Made by a program: the position numbers and the translations under genes
Shown here: one piece after another, positions 29,516-38,328 of the stretch
Layout of the letters: the number at the start of each line of letters is the position of its first letter
Numbering within the stretch: the stretch's first letter is position 1
Source of the DNA: Streptomyces sp. HUAS ZL42
GTDB lineage: Bacteria > Actinomycetota > Actinomycetes > Streptomycetales > Streptomycetaceae
Length of the DNA: 64,000 nucleotides
Direction of reading: 5' to 3'
NCBI RefSeq assembly: GCF_040782645.1
Contig: NZ_CP160403.1
Location: 7,165,001-7,229,000, forward strand
Notes under the pieces: model-generated
Database searches by the model: none
What the model was told of the DNA's origin: nothing
What the model saw: the letters and a program-made list of their open reading frames with translations, nothing else

Positions 29516-31312
29516 CTACTTCTGGTAGATCGCCTCGATCTCGTCCGCGTAGTCCTTCGCCACCACGTTGCGCTTGAGCTTCAGGGACGGCGTCAGGTGG
29601 CCCGACTCCTCCGTGAACTGGGAGGACAGAATGCGGAACTTCCGCACCGATTCCGCCTTCGACACCGCGGCGTTGCCGTCGTCGACCGCCGACTGGATCG
29701 CGGCCAGCAGGTCCGCGTCCTCACGCAGCGACGCCGCGGTGGAACCCGCCGGCTTGCCGTGATCGGTCGCCCAGCGGCCCAGGAACTCCTCGTCGATGGT
29801 GACCAGCGCGCCCACGAACGGCCGCCCGTCACCCACCACCATGCACTCCGCGACCAGCGCGTGCGCACGGATACGGTCCTCGATCACGGCCGGGGCGACG
29901 TTCTTGCCGCCCGCGGTGACGATGATCTCCTTCTTGCGGCCGGTGATCCTCAGGTAGCCGTCCTCGTCGAGGGTGCCGATGTCACCGGTGTGGAACCAGC
30001 CGTCGGTCAGGGCCTCGGCGGTCGCGCCCTCGTTGTTCCAGTAGCCCTTGAACAGGTGTTCGCCGTGCAGCAGCACCTCACCGTCGTCCGCGATCCGGAT
30101 CACGGAACCCGGCAGCGGCTGGCCGACCGTGCCGATCTTCTGCCGGTCCCAGGGGTTGAAGGCGGTGGCGGCGCAGGACTCGGTCAGACCGTAGCCCTCC
30201 AGGACCGTGAAGCCGATGCCCCGGAAGAAGTGACCCAGACGCTCGCCCAGCGGGGCGCCACCGGAGATGGCGTACTCGCCCTTGCCGCCGAGGACCGCGC
30301 GCAGCTTGCTGTAGACGAGCTTGTCGAACGTCTTGTGCTTGATCTTCAGGCCGAGGGACGGGCCAGACGGCGTGTCCAGGGCCTTGCTGTAGGCGATCGC
30401 CGTGTCGGCCGCCTTGTCGAAGATCTTGCCCTTGCCGTCCGCCTGCGCCTTGGCGCGCGCCGAGTTGTAGACCTTCTCGAAGACTCGCGGGACGCCCAGG
30501 ATCAGCGTCGGGCGGAACGCGGCCAGCTCGTCGGTGAGGTTCTTGATGTCGGGGACGGTGCCCAGCTTGATCGGCGCCATCATGGGCGCGACCTGGACGA
30601 GCCGTCCGAAGACGTGCGCGAGGGGGAGGAAGAGCAGAACGCTGCACTCGCCGGTGCGGAAGAGGGGCCTGAGCCGCTCGACGACGTTGCCGCACTCGGC
30701 GAAGAAGCTGCGGTGGGTGAGGACACATCCCTTGGGGCGGCCGGTGGTGCCGGACGTGTAGACGATGGTCGCCGGGTCGTCGGCCTTCGACTGCGAGCTG
30801 CGCTGCTCGACCGTCGCGTCGGTGACGTCCTTGCCGAGCCGGCCCAGCTCCTCGACCCCGCCGGCCTCGATCTGCCAGACGTGCTCGAGGGCGGGCAGCC
30901 GGTCGCGGATCGACTCGACGGCGGCCGCGTGGTTGTCCAGCTCGACGATGCAGGCGGTGGCGCCCGAGTCGGAGAGGATCCACTGCACCTGCTCGGGCGA
31001 GCTGGTCTCGTACACCGGCACGGTGACGCCGCCTGCGCTCCAGATGGCGAAGTCGAGGAGCGTCCACTCGTAGCGCGTGCGGGACATCAGGCCGACCCGG
31101 TCTCCCGGCCGCACGCCGGAGGCGATGAGACCCTTGGCGGCCGCGTGCACCTCGGCCAGGAAGGCCTTGGCCGTCACGTCCTGCCATGCACCGCCCACCT
31201 TGCGGGCGATCACGGCGACGTCGGGATGCTGCGCGGCGTTTCTGCGGACGATGTCGGTCAGGTTGCCGTCCGCAGGGACCTCGTACAAAGCCGGAAGGCT
31301 GAACTCGCGCAA
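29516..31312 (-). CDS. fadD: Long-chain fatty acyl-CoA ligase
   Basis: A 598-residue AMP-forming synthetase that activates fatty acids to acyl-CoA. Motifs are TIVYTSGTTGRPKGCVLTH (P-loop), EGYGLTESCAA, and GWFHTGDIGTLDEDGYLRI followed by GRKKEIIVTAGGKNV. The start is TTG 31312, supported by GAGGAG eight bases upstream; no ATG is suitably placed. In M. tuberculosis fadD15 (Rv2187) also lies beside pimB. It may feed acyl chains to lipid synthesis or beta-oxidation. Confidence 0.94.
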   Translation of the reverse strand: MREFSLPALYEVPADGNLTDIVRRNAAQHPDVAVIARKVGGAWQDVTAKAFLAEVHAAAKGLIASGVRPGDRVGLMSRTRYEWTLLDFAIWSAGGVTVPVYETSSPEQVQWILSDSGATACIVELDNHAAAVESIRDRLPALEHVWQIEAGGVEELGRLGKDVTDATVEQRSSQSKADDPATIVYTSGTTGRPKGCVLTHRSFFAECGNVVERLRPLFRTGECSVLLFLPLAHVFGRLVQVAPMMAPIKLGTVPDIKNLTDELAAFRPTLILGVPRVFEKVYNSARAKAQADGKGKIFDKAADTAIAYSKALDTPSGPSLGLKIKHKTFDKLVYSKLRAVLGGKGEYAISGGAPLGERLGHFFRGIGFTVLEGYGLTESCAATAFNPWDRQKIGTVGQPLPGSVIRIADDGEVLLHGEHLFKGYWNNEGATAEALTDGWFHTGDIGTLDEDGYLRITGRKKEIIVTAGGKNVAPAVIEDRIRAHALVAECMVVGDGRPFVGALVTIDEEFLGRWATDHGKPAGSTAASLREDADLLAAIQSAVDDGNAAVSKAESVRKFRILSSQFTEESGHLTPSLKLKRNVVAKDYADEIEAIYQK

Positions 31313-31555
31313 GACTGCTGCTCCTCATAGGGCGCCGGCGCCACGACGTTGTGTGATGCGACGGTCTGGTCCAAGGCTCGGGGAGGTGCTCCAGGTTTCG
31401 CCAGGGGCCGTGGGGCCCATTGGTTGAAATCCTGAGCACGACTGGACTGCCCGGACGTTACCCGCCGGTATGGCTTCTTCGACAGGGGGTTCCGGCGAGA
31501 TGTTCGCTGCGTCACACAGATTGGTGTTGCTTTGCGTACGGTAGTCCACCCACTA

Positions 31556-31569
31556 ACTGACTAGCCAGT
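31556..31569. promoter_or_regulatory. Candidate TetR-type operator in the fadD/phosphoesterase divergent region
   Basis: ACTG-A-CTAG-C-CAGT is a near-perfect 14-bp palindrome (12 of 14 positions). It lies in the 315-nt divergent gap, about 45 nt upstream of the -10 of the phosphoesterase and 245 nt upstream of fadD. The rest of the gap shows no gene. A site with the same ACTGAC arm occurs at 54716. Confidence 0.4.
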
Positions 31570-31627
31570 AACCACAGGCCCTGACGGCACTGTTCACGTA
31601 TGCCCCACACGCCTACCCTTGATCGTC

Positions 31628-32425
31628 ATGGCACCCACATCCGCCCGTAACGGCAGGACCCGCGTCCACGTGGTCAGTGACGTGCACGGCAACGCCCGTG
31701 ATCTGGCCAGAGCCGGTGAGGGTGCGGACGCCCTGATCTGTCTGGGCGACCTGGTGCTGTTCCTGGACTACGCCGACCACTCGCGCGGGATCTTCCCCGA
31801 CCTGTTCGGCGTCGAGAACGCGGACCGGCTCGTGGAACTGCGCACCGCTCGCCGTTTCGACGAGGCACGGCGGCTCGGGGCCCGGCTGTGGGGCGGGATC
31901 GAGGGCGACCGGGCCACGATGATCGAGAAGGCGGTACGCAAGCAGTACGCCGAGATGTTCGCGGCGTTCCCCGCCCCGACGTACGCGACGTACGGCAATG
32001 TCGACATGCCGCGCCTGTGGCCGGAGTACGCCGGACCGGGCACGACGGTTCTCGACGGCGAGCGGGTCGAGATCGGCGGGTGGGTCTTCGGCTTCGTGGG
32101 CGGCGGCCTGCGGACGCCGATGCGCACGCCCTACGAGATCAGCGACGAGGAGTACGCGGCGAAGGTCGAGGCGGTGGGAGAGGTGGACGTGCTGTGCACG
32201 CACATCCCGCCGGAGGTGCCCGAGCTGGTGTACGACACCGTGGCACGGCGTTTCGAGCGCGGGAGCAGGGCGTTGCTGGAGGCGATCCGCCGCACCCGCC
32301 CCCGGTACGCGCTGTTCGGACACGTCCACCAGCCTCTGGTGCGGCGGATGCGGGTCGGGACGACCGAGTGCGTGAACGTCGGGCACTTCGCGGGGACGGG
32401 GCGGCCGTGGGCGCTTGAATTCTGA
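31628..32425 (+). CDS. Calcineurin-like metallophosphoesterase
   Basis: A 265-residue phosphoesterase. Metal-binding motifs run in order: SDVHGNARDL, CLGDLVLF, TYGNVDMPRL, CTHIPPEV and GHVHQPL. The GNVD in place of GNHD/E is a variation seen in YfcE-like members. ATG 31628 lies eight bases downstream of TACCCT (31614-31619), pointing to leaderless translation; a TTG nine bases upstream is less likely. Substrate unknown. It is divergent from fadD. Confidence 0.88.
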   Translation: MAPTSARNGRTRVHVVSDVHGNARDLARAGEGADALICLGDLVLFLDYADHSRGIFPDLFGVENADRLVELRTARRFDEARRLGARLWGGIEGDRATMIEKAVRKQYAEMFAAFPAPTYATYGNVDMPRLWPEYAGPGTTVLDGERVEIGGWVFGFVGGGLRTPMRTPYEISDEEYAAKVEAVGEVDVLCTHIPPEVPELVYDTVARRFERGSRALLEAIRRTRPRYALFGHVHQPLVRRMRVGTTECVNVGHFAGTGRPWALEF

Positions 32426-32548
32426 GACCTCCCAGGTGGGGTGACATCCGGTCGGGCGGTGCGCGGTAGCCTTCACGCTGCACACACGTGCGCAGGCTCG
32501 CGCACGGGGACTTCTCATTACCGGCCCGCATCTGGAGGAGCCACGGCG

Positions 32549-32989
32549 ATGGCGGAACACACCAGCTCGAGCATCACGATCGAGGCGGCACCGGCCGATG
32601 TCATGGGGGTGATCTCCGACTTCGCCCGCTATCCGGACTGGACCGGCGAGGTGAAGGAGGCGGAGGTCCTCAAGACCGACGAGGCCGGCCGCGCCGAGCA
32701 GGTCCGGCTCGTCATGGACGCGGGGGCGATCAAGGACGACCAGACGCTGGCGTACACATGGACCGGAGAGCACGAGGTCTCCTGGACACTGGTGAAGTCC
32801 CAGATGCTGCGCTCCCTCGACGGCTCGTACATCCTGAAGCCGGCGGGGGCGGGGACGACGGAGGTGACGTACAGGCTGACGGTGGACGTCAAGATTCCGA
32901 TGCTCGGCATGATCAAGCGCAAGGCCGAGAAGGTCATCATCGACCGGGCGCTGGCAGGGCTGAAGAAGCGGGTGGAGTCGGGCACGTAG
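32549..32989 (+). CDS. SRPBCC (START-like / polyketide cyclase) family protein
   Basis: A 146-residue single-domain hydrophobic ligand-binding protein. The START-like pattern SSSITIEAAPADVMGVISDFARYPDW and the long C-terminal helix are typical. ATG 32549 follows GGAGGAG. M. tuberculosis Rv2185c is the positional equivalent, next to an ArsA-like gene, as here. A lipid or isoprenoid ligand is plausible given the neighbours. Confidence 0.88.
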   Translation: MAEHTSSSITIEAAPADVMGVISDFARYPDWTGEVKEAEVLKTDEAGRAEQVRLVMDAGAIKDDQTLAYTWTGEHEVSWTLVKSQMLRSLDGSYILKPAGAGTTEVTYRLTVDVKIPMLGMIKRKAEKVIIDRALAGLKKRVESGT

Positions 32990-33062
32990 GACAGACGGGA
33001 CCGGGCGTTGCCCAGCCCCGCGCAGCAGGGCTGAACCTCCGCGTCCGTTACCGTTCACCCTC

Positions 33063-34232
33063 ATGCGCACCATCCTGATCACGGGCCCCGGCGGCAGCGG
33101 CCGTACGACCATCGCGGCCGCCACCGCGCTGCACGCGGCCCGCGAGGGCACCCGCACCCTCGTCCTCAGCGCCGACCGCACGGACACCCTCGGCGGCGCA
33201 CTCGGGGTGACGACGGGCGCGACCCCGACCCCCGTCATCCCGAACCTCACCGCCTGGCGCCCGGACGCCTCCGCCGGCTTCCGCGACGACCTCGCCGCCT
33301 TCCAGGACCGCGCGGCCTCCGTCCTCGACCTCCTCGGCGCCTCCCGCCTGGACCCCGAGGAGGTCACGCCCCTCCCCGGCGCCGAGGAGCTCGCCCTTCT
33401 GCGCGCCCTGCGGGACGCCGCGCTCTCCGACGCGCACGACCTCCTCGTGGTCGACCTGCCTCCGACCCCGCAGGCCCTCGCCCTCCTCGCCCTCCCCGAG
33501 GAACTGCGCCGCTACCTGCGCCGCCTGCTCCCGGCCGAACGGCAGGCGGCCCGCGCCCTGCGCCCCGTCCTCGGGCGGCTCGCGGGCGTCCCCATGCCCG
33601 CGGAGTGGCTGTACGAGACAACCGGCCGCTGGGACCTCGAACTCGCCGCCGTGGAAGCAGTCGTCGCCGACCGCGACACCGTCGTACGCCTGGTCGCCGA
33701 GCCGGGACCGGCCGGCGCCGACGCCGTACGCACGGCCCGACTCGGCCTCGCCCTGCGCGGCCTGCGCACCGAGTCGCTGGTCGCCAACCGCGTCCTGCCC
33801 GAGGGTGCCGCGGACAGCTGGCTCGCCGGGCTCATCGCCCAGCAACGCAAGACCTTGGAGGAGTGGCAGGAGACGTACGGCCCGCACCGGGTCCCCCACC
33901 TCGGCCGCGACCCCCGCGGCACCGACGATCTCGCCGCGCTCCCCGTTCCCGGCGTCAACGCGGCCGCATCCCCGGTCGAGTGGCCCGTCACCGACCGGCT
34001 CGGTGAGGACGGCGTGCTCGTGTGGCACATCCCCCTCCCCGGGGCGATACGCGAGGAGCTCGACCTCATCCGGCGCGGCGACGAACTCGTCGTCACCGCC
34101 GGGCAGTTCCGGCGCATCGTCCCGCTGCCCTCCGCCCTGCGCCGGTGCACCGTCGACGGGGCCGCGCTGCGCGAGGACGAGCTGCGCATCCGGTTCGCGC
34201 CGGATCCGCAGATGTGGCCGCGGACACGGTGA
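33063..34232 (+). CDS. ArsA-like P-loop ATPase with altered Walker A
   Basis: A 389-residue protein of the ArsA/GET3-like family. The Walker A segment reads LITGPGGSGRTTIAAA, where ArsA has GKGGVGKTT: both lysines are replaced (Pro and Arg). DLLVVDLPPTPQAL is the switch-type segment. The C-terminal part has a small all-beta domain seen in actinobacterial relatives. ATG 33063 lies eight bases after TACCGT (33049-33054). Rv2184c holds the same place in M. tuberculosis. ATP hydrolysis is doubtful with this P-loop. Metal export is not supported. Confidence 0.82.
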   Translation: MRTILITGPGGSGRTTIAAATALHAAREGTRTLVLSADRTDTLGGALGVTTGATPTPVIPNLTAWRPDASAGFRDDLAAFQDRAASVLDLLGASRLDPEEVTPLPGAEELALLRALRDAALSDAHDLLVVDLPPTPQALALLALPEELRRYLRRLLPAERQAARALRPVLGRLAGVPMPAEWLYETTGRWDLELAAVEAVVADRDTVVRLVAEPGPAGADAVRTARLGLALRGLRTESLVANRVLPEGAADSWLAGLIAQQRKTLEEWQETYGPHRVPHLGRDPRGTDDLAALPVPGVNAAASPVEWPVTDRLGEDGVLVWHIPLPGAIREELDLIRRGDELVVTAGQFRRIVPLPSALRRCTVDGAALREDELRIRFAPDPQMWPRTR

Positions 34233-34289
34233 ACCACGTACCCCCGTTCGGGTAACGTCGTAGAGACGAACCGTAGTCAGGAGTCCGTC

Positions 34290-34790
34290 ATGAGCGAAGA
34301 GCTCCCCCCGTCAGACGCCACCGTGCACGAGGCGGCCGACGAGGTGCCTCGCGCCACCGACGACGACGCCTGGGCCACGGCCTGCGAGGAGGACCTGCAG
34401 GCGGAGAAGGCGCGTCGCCGCGCCGAGTACGGCCCGCCCCCGGGCTCGGCAGCCGAGGAACTGCGCAAGCTCGTCGACGCCGTGAGCGACAAGCTGTCGT
34501 CGCTCCAGTCGCCGCTGTTCGGGGCGGTGGCCGGGCCGGCCGCCCAGCAGGTGGTGCGCCAGGTCGTGCAGCAGGCGAAGTCCGCCGTCGAGCCCGTCAT
34601 CGAGCGCAATCCGGACGTCTTCGACCATCTCGCCGCGGCCGGCAACGAACTGCTCGCCGCCTACCGCTCCGCGGTCCAGGCTCAGGAGCAGCGCTGGACC
34701 GCTCGTACGCAGGACATGCACAAGGACCTGGACGAGCGCCGCGAGGGCGGCGAGGGCACCGGCCCGGGCGAACGCATCGACCTGGACTGA
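34290..34790 (+). CDS. Small acidic helical protein (DUF5304-like)
   Basis: A 166-residue soluble protein, acidic at both ends, with a central amphipathic helical region at about 50-115 (AEELRKLVDAVSDKLSSLQS). I associate it with the streptomycete DUF5304 group; the assignment is from memory. The ATG follows AGTCAGGAG. It sits between the ArsA-like gene and glkA, where M. tuberculosis has Rv2183c. Function unknown. Confidence 0.78.
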   Translation: MSEELPPSDATVHEAADEVPRATDDDAWATACEEDLQAEKARRRAEYGPPPGSAAEELRKLVDAVSDKLSSLQSPLFGAVAGPAAQQVVRQVVQQAKSAVEPVIERNPDVFDHLAAAGNELLAAYRSAVQAQEQRWTARTQDMHKDLDERREGGEGTGPGERIDLD

Positions 34791-34927
34791 CGGCCCCGAC
34801 CGCGCTCGCGCGGGAGCACCCCCGTGGAGCCGGCCCCCGCCCGCCCGCCAGGCGGACGACGGGAATCGGACGGCAGGGCCTCGGGTACGGTTGGCCGTAG
34901 CGGGGCTCGACCGGAACTGAGGGATTC

Positions 34928-35881
34928 ATGGGACTCACCATCGGCGTCGACATCGGCGGCACGAAGATCGCGGCCGGCGTGGTCGACGAGGAAGGCAACA
35001 TCCTCTCGACCTTCAAGGTGCCGACCCCCACCACGCCCGAGGCCATCGTGGACGCCATCGCCTCGGCGGTGGAGGGCGCGCGCGCCGGCCACGAGATCGT
35101 CGGCGTGGGCATCGGAGCGGCCGGCTACGTCAACCGGCAGCGCTCCACCGTCTACTTCGCGCCCAACATCGACTGGCGCCAGGAGCCGCTGAAGGAGAAG
35201 GTCGAGGCGCGCGTCGGCCTCCCGGTCGTCGTGGAGAACGACGCCAACGCGGCCGCCTGGGGCGAGTACAGGTTCGGCGCGGGCAAGGGCCACCGCAACG
35301 TCATCTGCATCACGCTCGGCACCGGCCTCGGCGGCGGCATCATCATCGGCAACAAGCTGCGCCGCGGGCACTTCGGCGTGGCCGCCGAGTTCGGGCACAT
35401 CCGCATGGTGCCGGACGGGCTGCTGTGCGGCTGCGGCTCGCAGGGCTGCTGGGAGCAGTACGCCTCGGGGCGCGCCCTCGTCAGATACGCCAAGCAGCGC
35501 GCCAACGCCACCCCCGAGAACGCCGAGATCCTGCTCGGCCTGGGTGACGGCACCCCCGAGGGCATCGAGGGCAAGCACATCTCCATGGCCGCCCGCCAGG
35601 GCGACCCGGTCGCCGTCGACTCCTACCGCGAGCTGGCCCGCTGGGTCGGCGCGGGCCTCGCCGACCTGGCCTCCCTCTTCGACCCCTCCGCGTTCATCGT
35701 CGGCGGCGGCCTCTCCGACGAGGGCGAGCTCGTCCTCGACCCCATCCGCAAGTCGTACAAGCGCTGGCTGGTCGGCGGCAACTGGCGCCCGGTCGCCGAC
35801 GTCCTCGCCGCCCGCCTGGGCAACAAGGCCGGGCTGGTGGGCGCGGCGGACCTGGCGCGGGAGCCCGACCCGATCATGTGA
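34928..35881 (+). CDS. glkA: ROK-family glucokinase
   Basis: A 317-residue enzyme that phosphorylates glucose with ATP and, in S. coelicolor, is needed for glucose repression. The phosphate-1 motif is VDIGGTKIAAGVVDE. ENDANAAAWGE carries the catalytic Asp. The ROK zinc motif is CGCGSQGCWEQYASG. Length equals that of S. coelicolor GlkA (SCO2126). ATG 34928 follows GGAACTGAGGG. TACGGT about 40 nt upstream is a possible -10. Confidence 0.95.
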   Translation: MGLTIGVDIGGTKIAAGVVDEEGNILSTFKVPTPTTPEAIVDAIASAVEGARAGHEIVGVGIGAAGYVNRQRSTVYFAPNIDWRQEPLKEKVEARVGLPVVVENDANAAAWGEYRFGAGKGHRNVICITLGTGLGGGIIIGNKLRRGHFGVAAEFGHIRMVPDGLLCGCGSQGCWEQYASGRALVRYAKQRANATPENAEILLGLGDGTPEGIEGKHISMAARQGDPVAVDSYRELARWVGAGLADLASLFDPSAFIVGGGLSDEGELVLDPIRKSYKRWLVGGNWRPVADVLAARLGNKAGLVGAADLAREPDPIM

Positions 35882-35906
35882 GGGTCACTTCGGACCGACG
35901 GTGATT

Positions 35907-35931
35907 CCCCGCGCCCCTGAGGGGCGCGGGG
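35907..35931 (+). terminator. Stem-loop after glkA, merging into a type B repeat
   Basis: CCCCGCGCCCC and GGGGCGCGGGG form an 11-bp GC stem with a TGA loop, 25 nt after the glkA stop. The right arm is also the start of the dispersed type B repeat. Confidence 0.75.
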
Positions 35932-35990
35932 CTGTATCGACATGCCGCTCCGTCGCGTGGGCGTGACGCGCCACCACGCACCCGGAGTCG
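35921..35990 (+). repeat. Dispersed intergenic repeat, type B copy 2
   Basis: GGGGCGCGGGGCTGTATCGA followed by CATGCCGCTCCGTCGCGTGG matches the copy at 10644 with few changes. Confidence 0.65.
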
Positions 35991-36035
35991 CAAACGGACA
36001 AATGCGCCCGAGCTCCTGGGCGTACATTGATCCAC

Positions 36036-36794
36036 ATGGCGCCCTCGACCCCGCTGCTCCCCAAGTCCAGCACCGACTCCGACGGTTCGGCCATCATCCG
36101 CGTCCTCACCTACAACATCCGCTCGATGCGCGACGACACCACCGCCCTCGCCCGGATCATCAACGCCTGCACCCCGGACCTGGTCCTGATCCAGGAGGCC
36201 CCCCGGTTCTTCCGCTGGCGCAAGAAACTCGCCAGACTCGCCGCCGCATCCGGGCAAGTGATCCTCTCCGGCGGCGCCACAGCCGCGGGCCCGGCGATCC
36301 TGTGCACCCTCCGCGCCACAGTGGAACGCACCGAGGACGTCCTGCTGCCCCTCACCCCCGGCCTGCACCGACGCGGCTTCGCGACGGCGGTCGTCCGCTT
36401 CGGCGGCGTCCGGCTCGGCGTCCTGAGCTGCCACCTCAGCCTGCAGAAGGACGAGCGGTACGAGCAGGGCGGCATGCTCCTCGACCGGCTCGCCGGAATG
36501 GGCACGGAGCACGCGATCGCGGGCGGCGACCTCAACGAGGGCCCCGGCGGTCGCACCTTCCGGCGGCTGGCCGACAGCCTCCAGGACTGCCGGCCCGTCG
36601 CCCCCTGGGGCGGCGAGCACACCTGGACGCGCACCGACCCCCACCGGCGCATCGACGCGATCTTCGCAACAAAGGGTGTGGAGGTGCTGGGGTGCGGGGT
36701 GCCCCTCGGTCACCCCGGCGTGACCGGGACAGACCTGAGGGCGGCCACGGACCACCTTCCGGTCCTGGCCGCCCTCAGAATTCCCGCGGCCTGA
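36036..36794 (+). CDS. Endonuclease/exonuclease/phosphatase (EEP) family protein
   Basis: A 252-residue EEP-fold hydrolase. Motifs in order: TYNIRSMRDD, LIQEAPRFF (metal Glu), SCHLSLQ, GGDLNEGPGG (catalytic Asp/Asn) and ATDHLPVLA (Asp-His). No signal peptide is seen, so it acts in the cytosol. TACATT (36023-36028) lies seven bases before ATG 36036, so it is probably leaderless. Substrate (nucleic acid, phosphoinositide or phosphodiester) cannot be told. Confidence 0.88.
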   Translation: MAPSTPLLPKSSTDSDGSAIIRVLTYNIRSMRDDTTALARIINACTPDLVLIQEAPRFFRWRKKLARLAAASGQVILSGGATAAGPAILCTLRATVERTEDVLLPLTPGLHRRGFATAVVRFGGVRLGVLSCHLSLQKDERYEQGGMLLDRLAGMGTEHAIAGGDLNEGPGGRTFRRLADSLQDCRPVAPWGGEHTWTRTDPHRRIDAIFATKGVEVLGCGVPLGHPGVTGTDLRAATDHLPVLAALRIPAA

Positions 36795-36816
36795 AGGATC
36801 AGACCGGCGGGCCACG

Positions 36817-37410
36817 TCAGACCACCGCGCCGCGCCCCGGATCCCCGTCGTCATCGTCGTCGGTCTTCATGCGCGTGACCAGCGTGACGAAGCCGCCGAG
36901 GAAGCCCCCGATGCCGAGCGTCGTGAGCCACCAGGTCATGTCCCAGCCGAGCAGCACCGCGAGCAGGAGCAGCAGCGGACCGCCGATCACCGCGAGCCAG
37001 GCGAACTTCGCCGTTGCGTCGGCGGTCGGCAGCGGCGGTGGCTCGGGCGGTACGAAGTGGCCCTCGTCGTCCTCGTCGAAGTCGTCGTCGGACGGCTCGG
37101 CGGCCGTGTAGTCGCGCGGGCCGACGCCGGGCGCGAAGGAGACGGAGCTGCCCAGCGGCTTGGCGGGCTTCTTCTGCTCGCCGGGATCCTCGTCGTTCGT
37201 CTCGGACTCGAGCAGCGCCAGGTCCTCGACCGACTTGAACGGCTTGCTGCCCGGCGGGTCCTTCGGCTCCTCGCCGAAGCCCGCGACGATCGCCGCCCAG
37301 GCGGCCTCCTCGTCGAAGGGCACGCTCTGCTCCTCCGGCTCGCGGTTCTCCCGCTCTGCCTGGGGTTCGCGGTCCTCGCGGTCCTCGCGCTCGGAGTCGT
37401 GCTCAGCCAC
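36817..37410 (-). CDS. Acidic membrane protein with two C-terminal helices, unknown function
   Basis: A 197-residue protein. Residues 1-120 are highly charged and acidic, probably disordered and cytoplasmic. Two helices follow at about 130-150 and 156-178, then an Asp-rich tail. GTG 37410 is chosen because GGAAGGG lies ten bases upstream; it overlaps the end of the esterase gene by 8 nt, so translation is coupled. No domain recognised. Confidence 0.75.
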   Translation of the reverse strand: MAEHDSEREDREDREPQAERENREPEEQSVPFDEEAAWAAIVAGFGEEPKDPPGSKPFKSVEDLALLESETNDEDPGEQKKPAKPLGSSVSFAPGVGPRDYTAAEPSDDDFDEDDEGHFVPPEPPPLPTADATAKFAWLAVIGGPLLLLLAVLLGWDMTWWLTTLGIGGFLGGFVTLVTRMKTDDDDDGDPGRGAVV

Positions 37411-38182
37411 CTGCCGTGGTCCCTTCCTTGCCGACACTGGGTGCGAGCCGGGCGATGAACGCGTAGCTCTCCTCGAAGATCCGGTCCGCGTCGTGGTCCA
37501 ACGTCGCCACGTGGTAGCTCTGTTCCAGGAGGACCTCCTTTACGTCCGTCGACGACACCCGGCTCAGGATCCGCGCGGAGTCGGCCGGCGGCACCACGTG
37601 GTCCCGCACGCTGTGCAGGAGCAGCAGCGGCTGGGTGACCTGTGGCAACTCCCCGTCGACACGGCGGAAGAACGTCCGCAGGGAGTGCGCCGCGTGCAAC
37701 GGCACCCGGTCGTAGCCGATCTCCACGCTGCCGGGCCTGGCGATGTCGCTGGCGATCCCCTTCGTCGTGCGGACGGCGTGGCGGGCGACGGGAAGGGCAC
37801 GCGCGGCCAGACCGTGCACCTTGTTGGCCGGGTTGACGACCACGACTCCGGAGACGCCGTCCCCGTGCTTCGCGGCGAGCCGCAGGGCGAGGGCGCCGCC
37901 CATGGACAGTCCCGCCACGAACACCCGGGCGCAGCGGTCGCGCAGGTCGCGCAGGGCGCGGTCCACCTCCGCGTACCAGTCCTGCCAGCCGGTGAGCTGC
38001 AGGTCCTCCCAGCGAGTGCCGTGCCCGGGCAGTAGCGGCAGTGAGACGGTCAGGTCGCGCCCGGCCAGGTACTCCGCCCAGGGGCGCAGCGACTGGGGGG
38101 AACCGGTGAAACCATGACAGAGGAGGACCCCGACCTCCCCGCCGTCATGGCGGTACGGCTCGGCTCCAGGAAGGACCGGCAC
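37403..38182 (-). CDS. Alpha/beta hydrolase, Est30-like carboxylesterase/lipase
   Basis: A 259-residue serine hydrolase. The oxyanion segment is VLLCHGFTGSPQSLR. The nucleophile lies in VAGLSMGGALAL, Asp in LHSVRDHVVPPADS and His in SYHVATLDHD, giving a complete triad. GTG 38182 is preceded by AGGAGA seven bases upstream. The open frame extends 35 codons further 5' but lacks a ribosome site. It resembles monoacylglycerol lipase-type esterases. The neighbouring acyltransferase supports a lipid role. Confidence 0.87.
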   Translation of the reverse strand: MPVLPGAEPYRHDGGEVGVLLCHGFTGSPQSLRPWAEYLAGRDLTVSLPLLPGHGTRWEDLQLTGWQDWYAEVDRALRDLRDRCARVFVAGLSMGGALALRLAAKHGDGVSGVVVVNPANKVHGLAARALPVARHAVRTTKGIASDIARPGSVEIGYDRVPLHAAHSLRTFFRRVDGELPQVTQPLLLLHSVRDHVVPPADSARILSRVSSTDVKEVLLEQSYHVATLDHDADRIFEESYAFIARLAPSVGKEGTTAGG

Positions 38183-38328
38183 CTTCGGTCTCCTGTTCGT
38201 GATAGGGACATGAACGCGTCCGGGTGTGGCTTCACCGTACGCGACCGCACTGACACCGACCAGGGCCGTCGGGTTCTTCGAGCGCACTCCGGGTTAAGGT
38301 CTGATCAACACATACAGGAGGCACTCGG

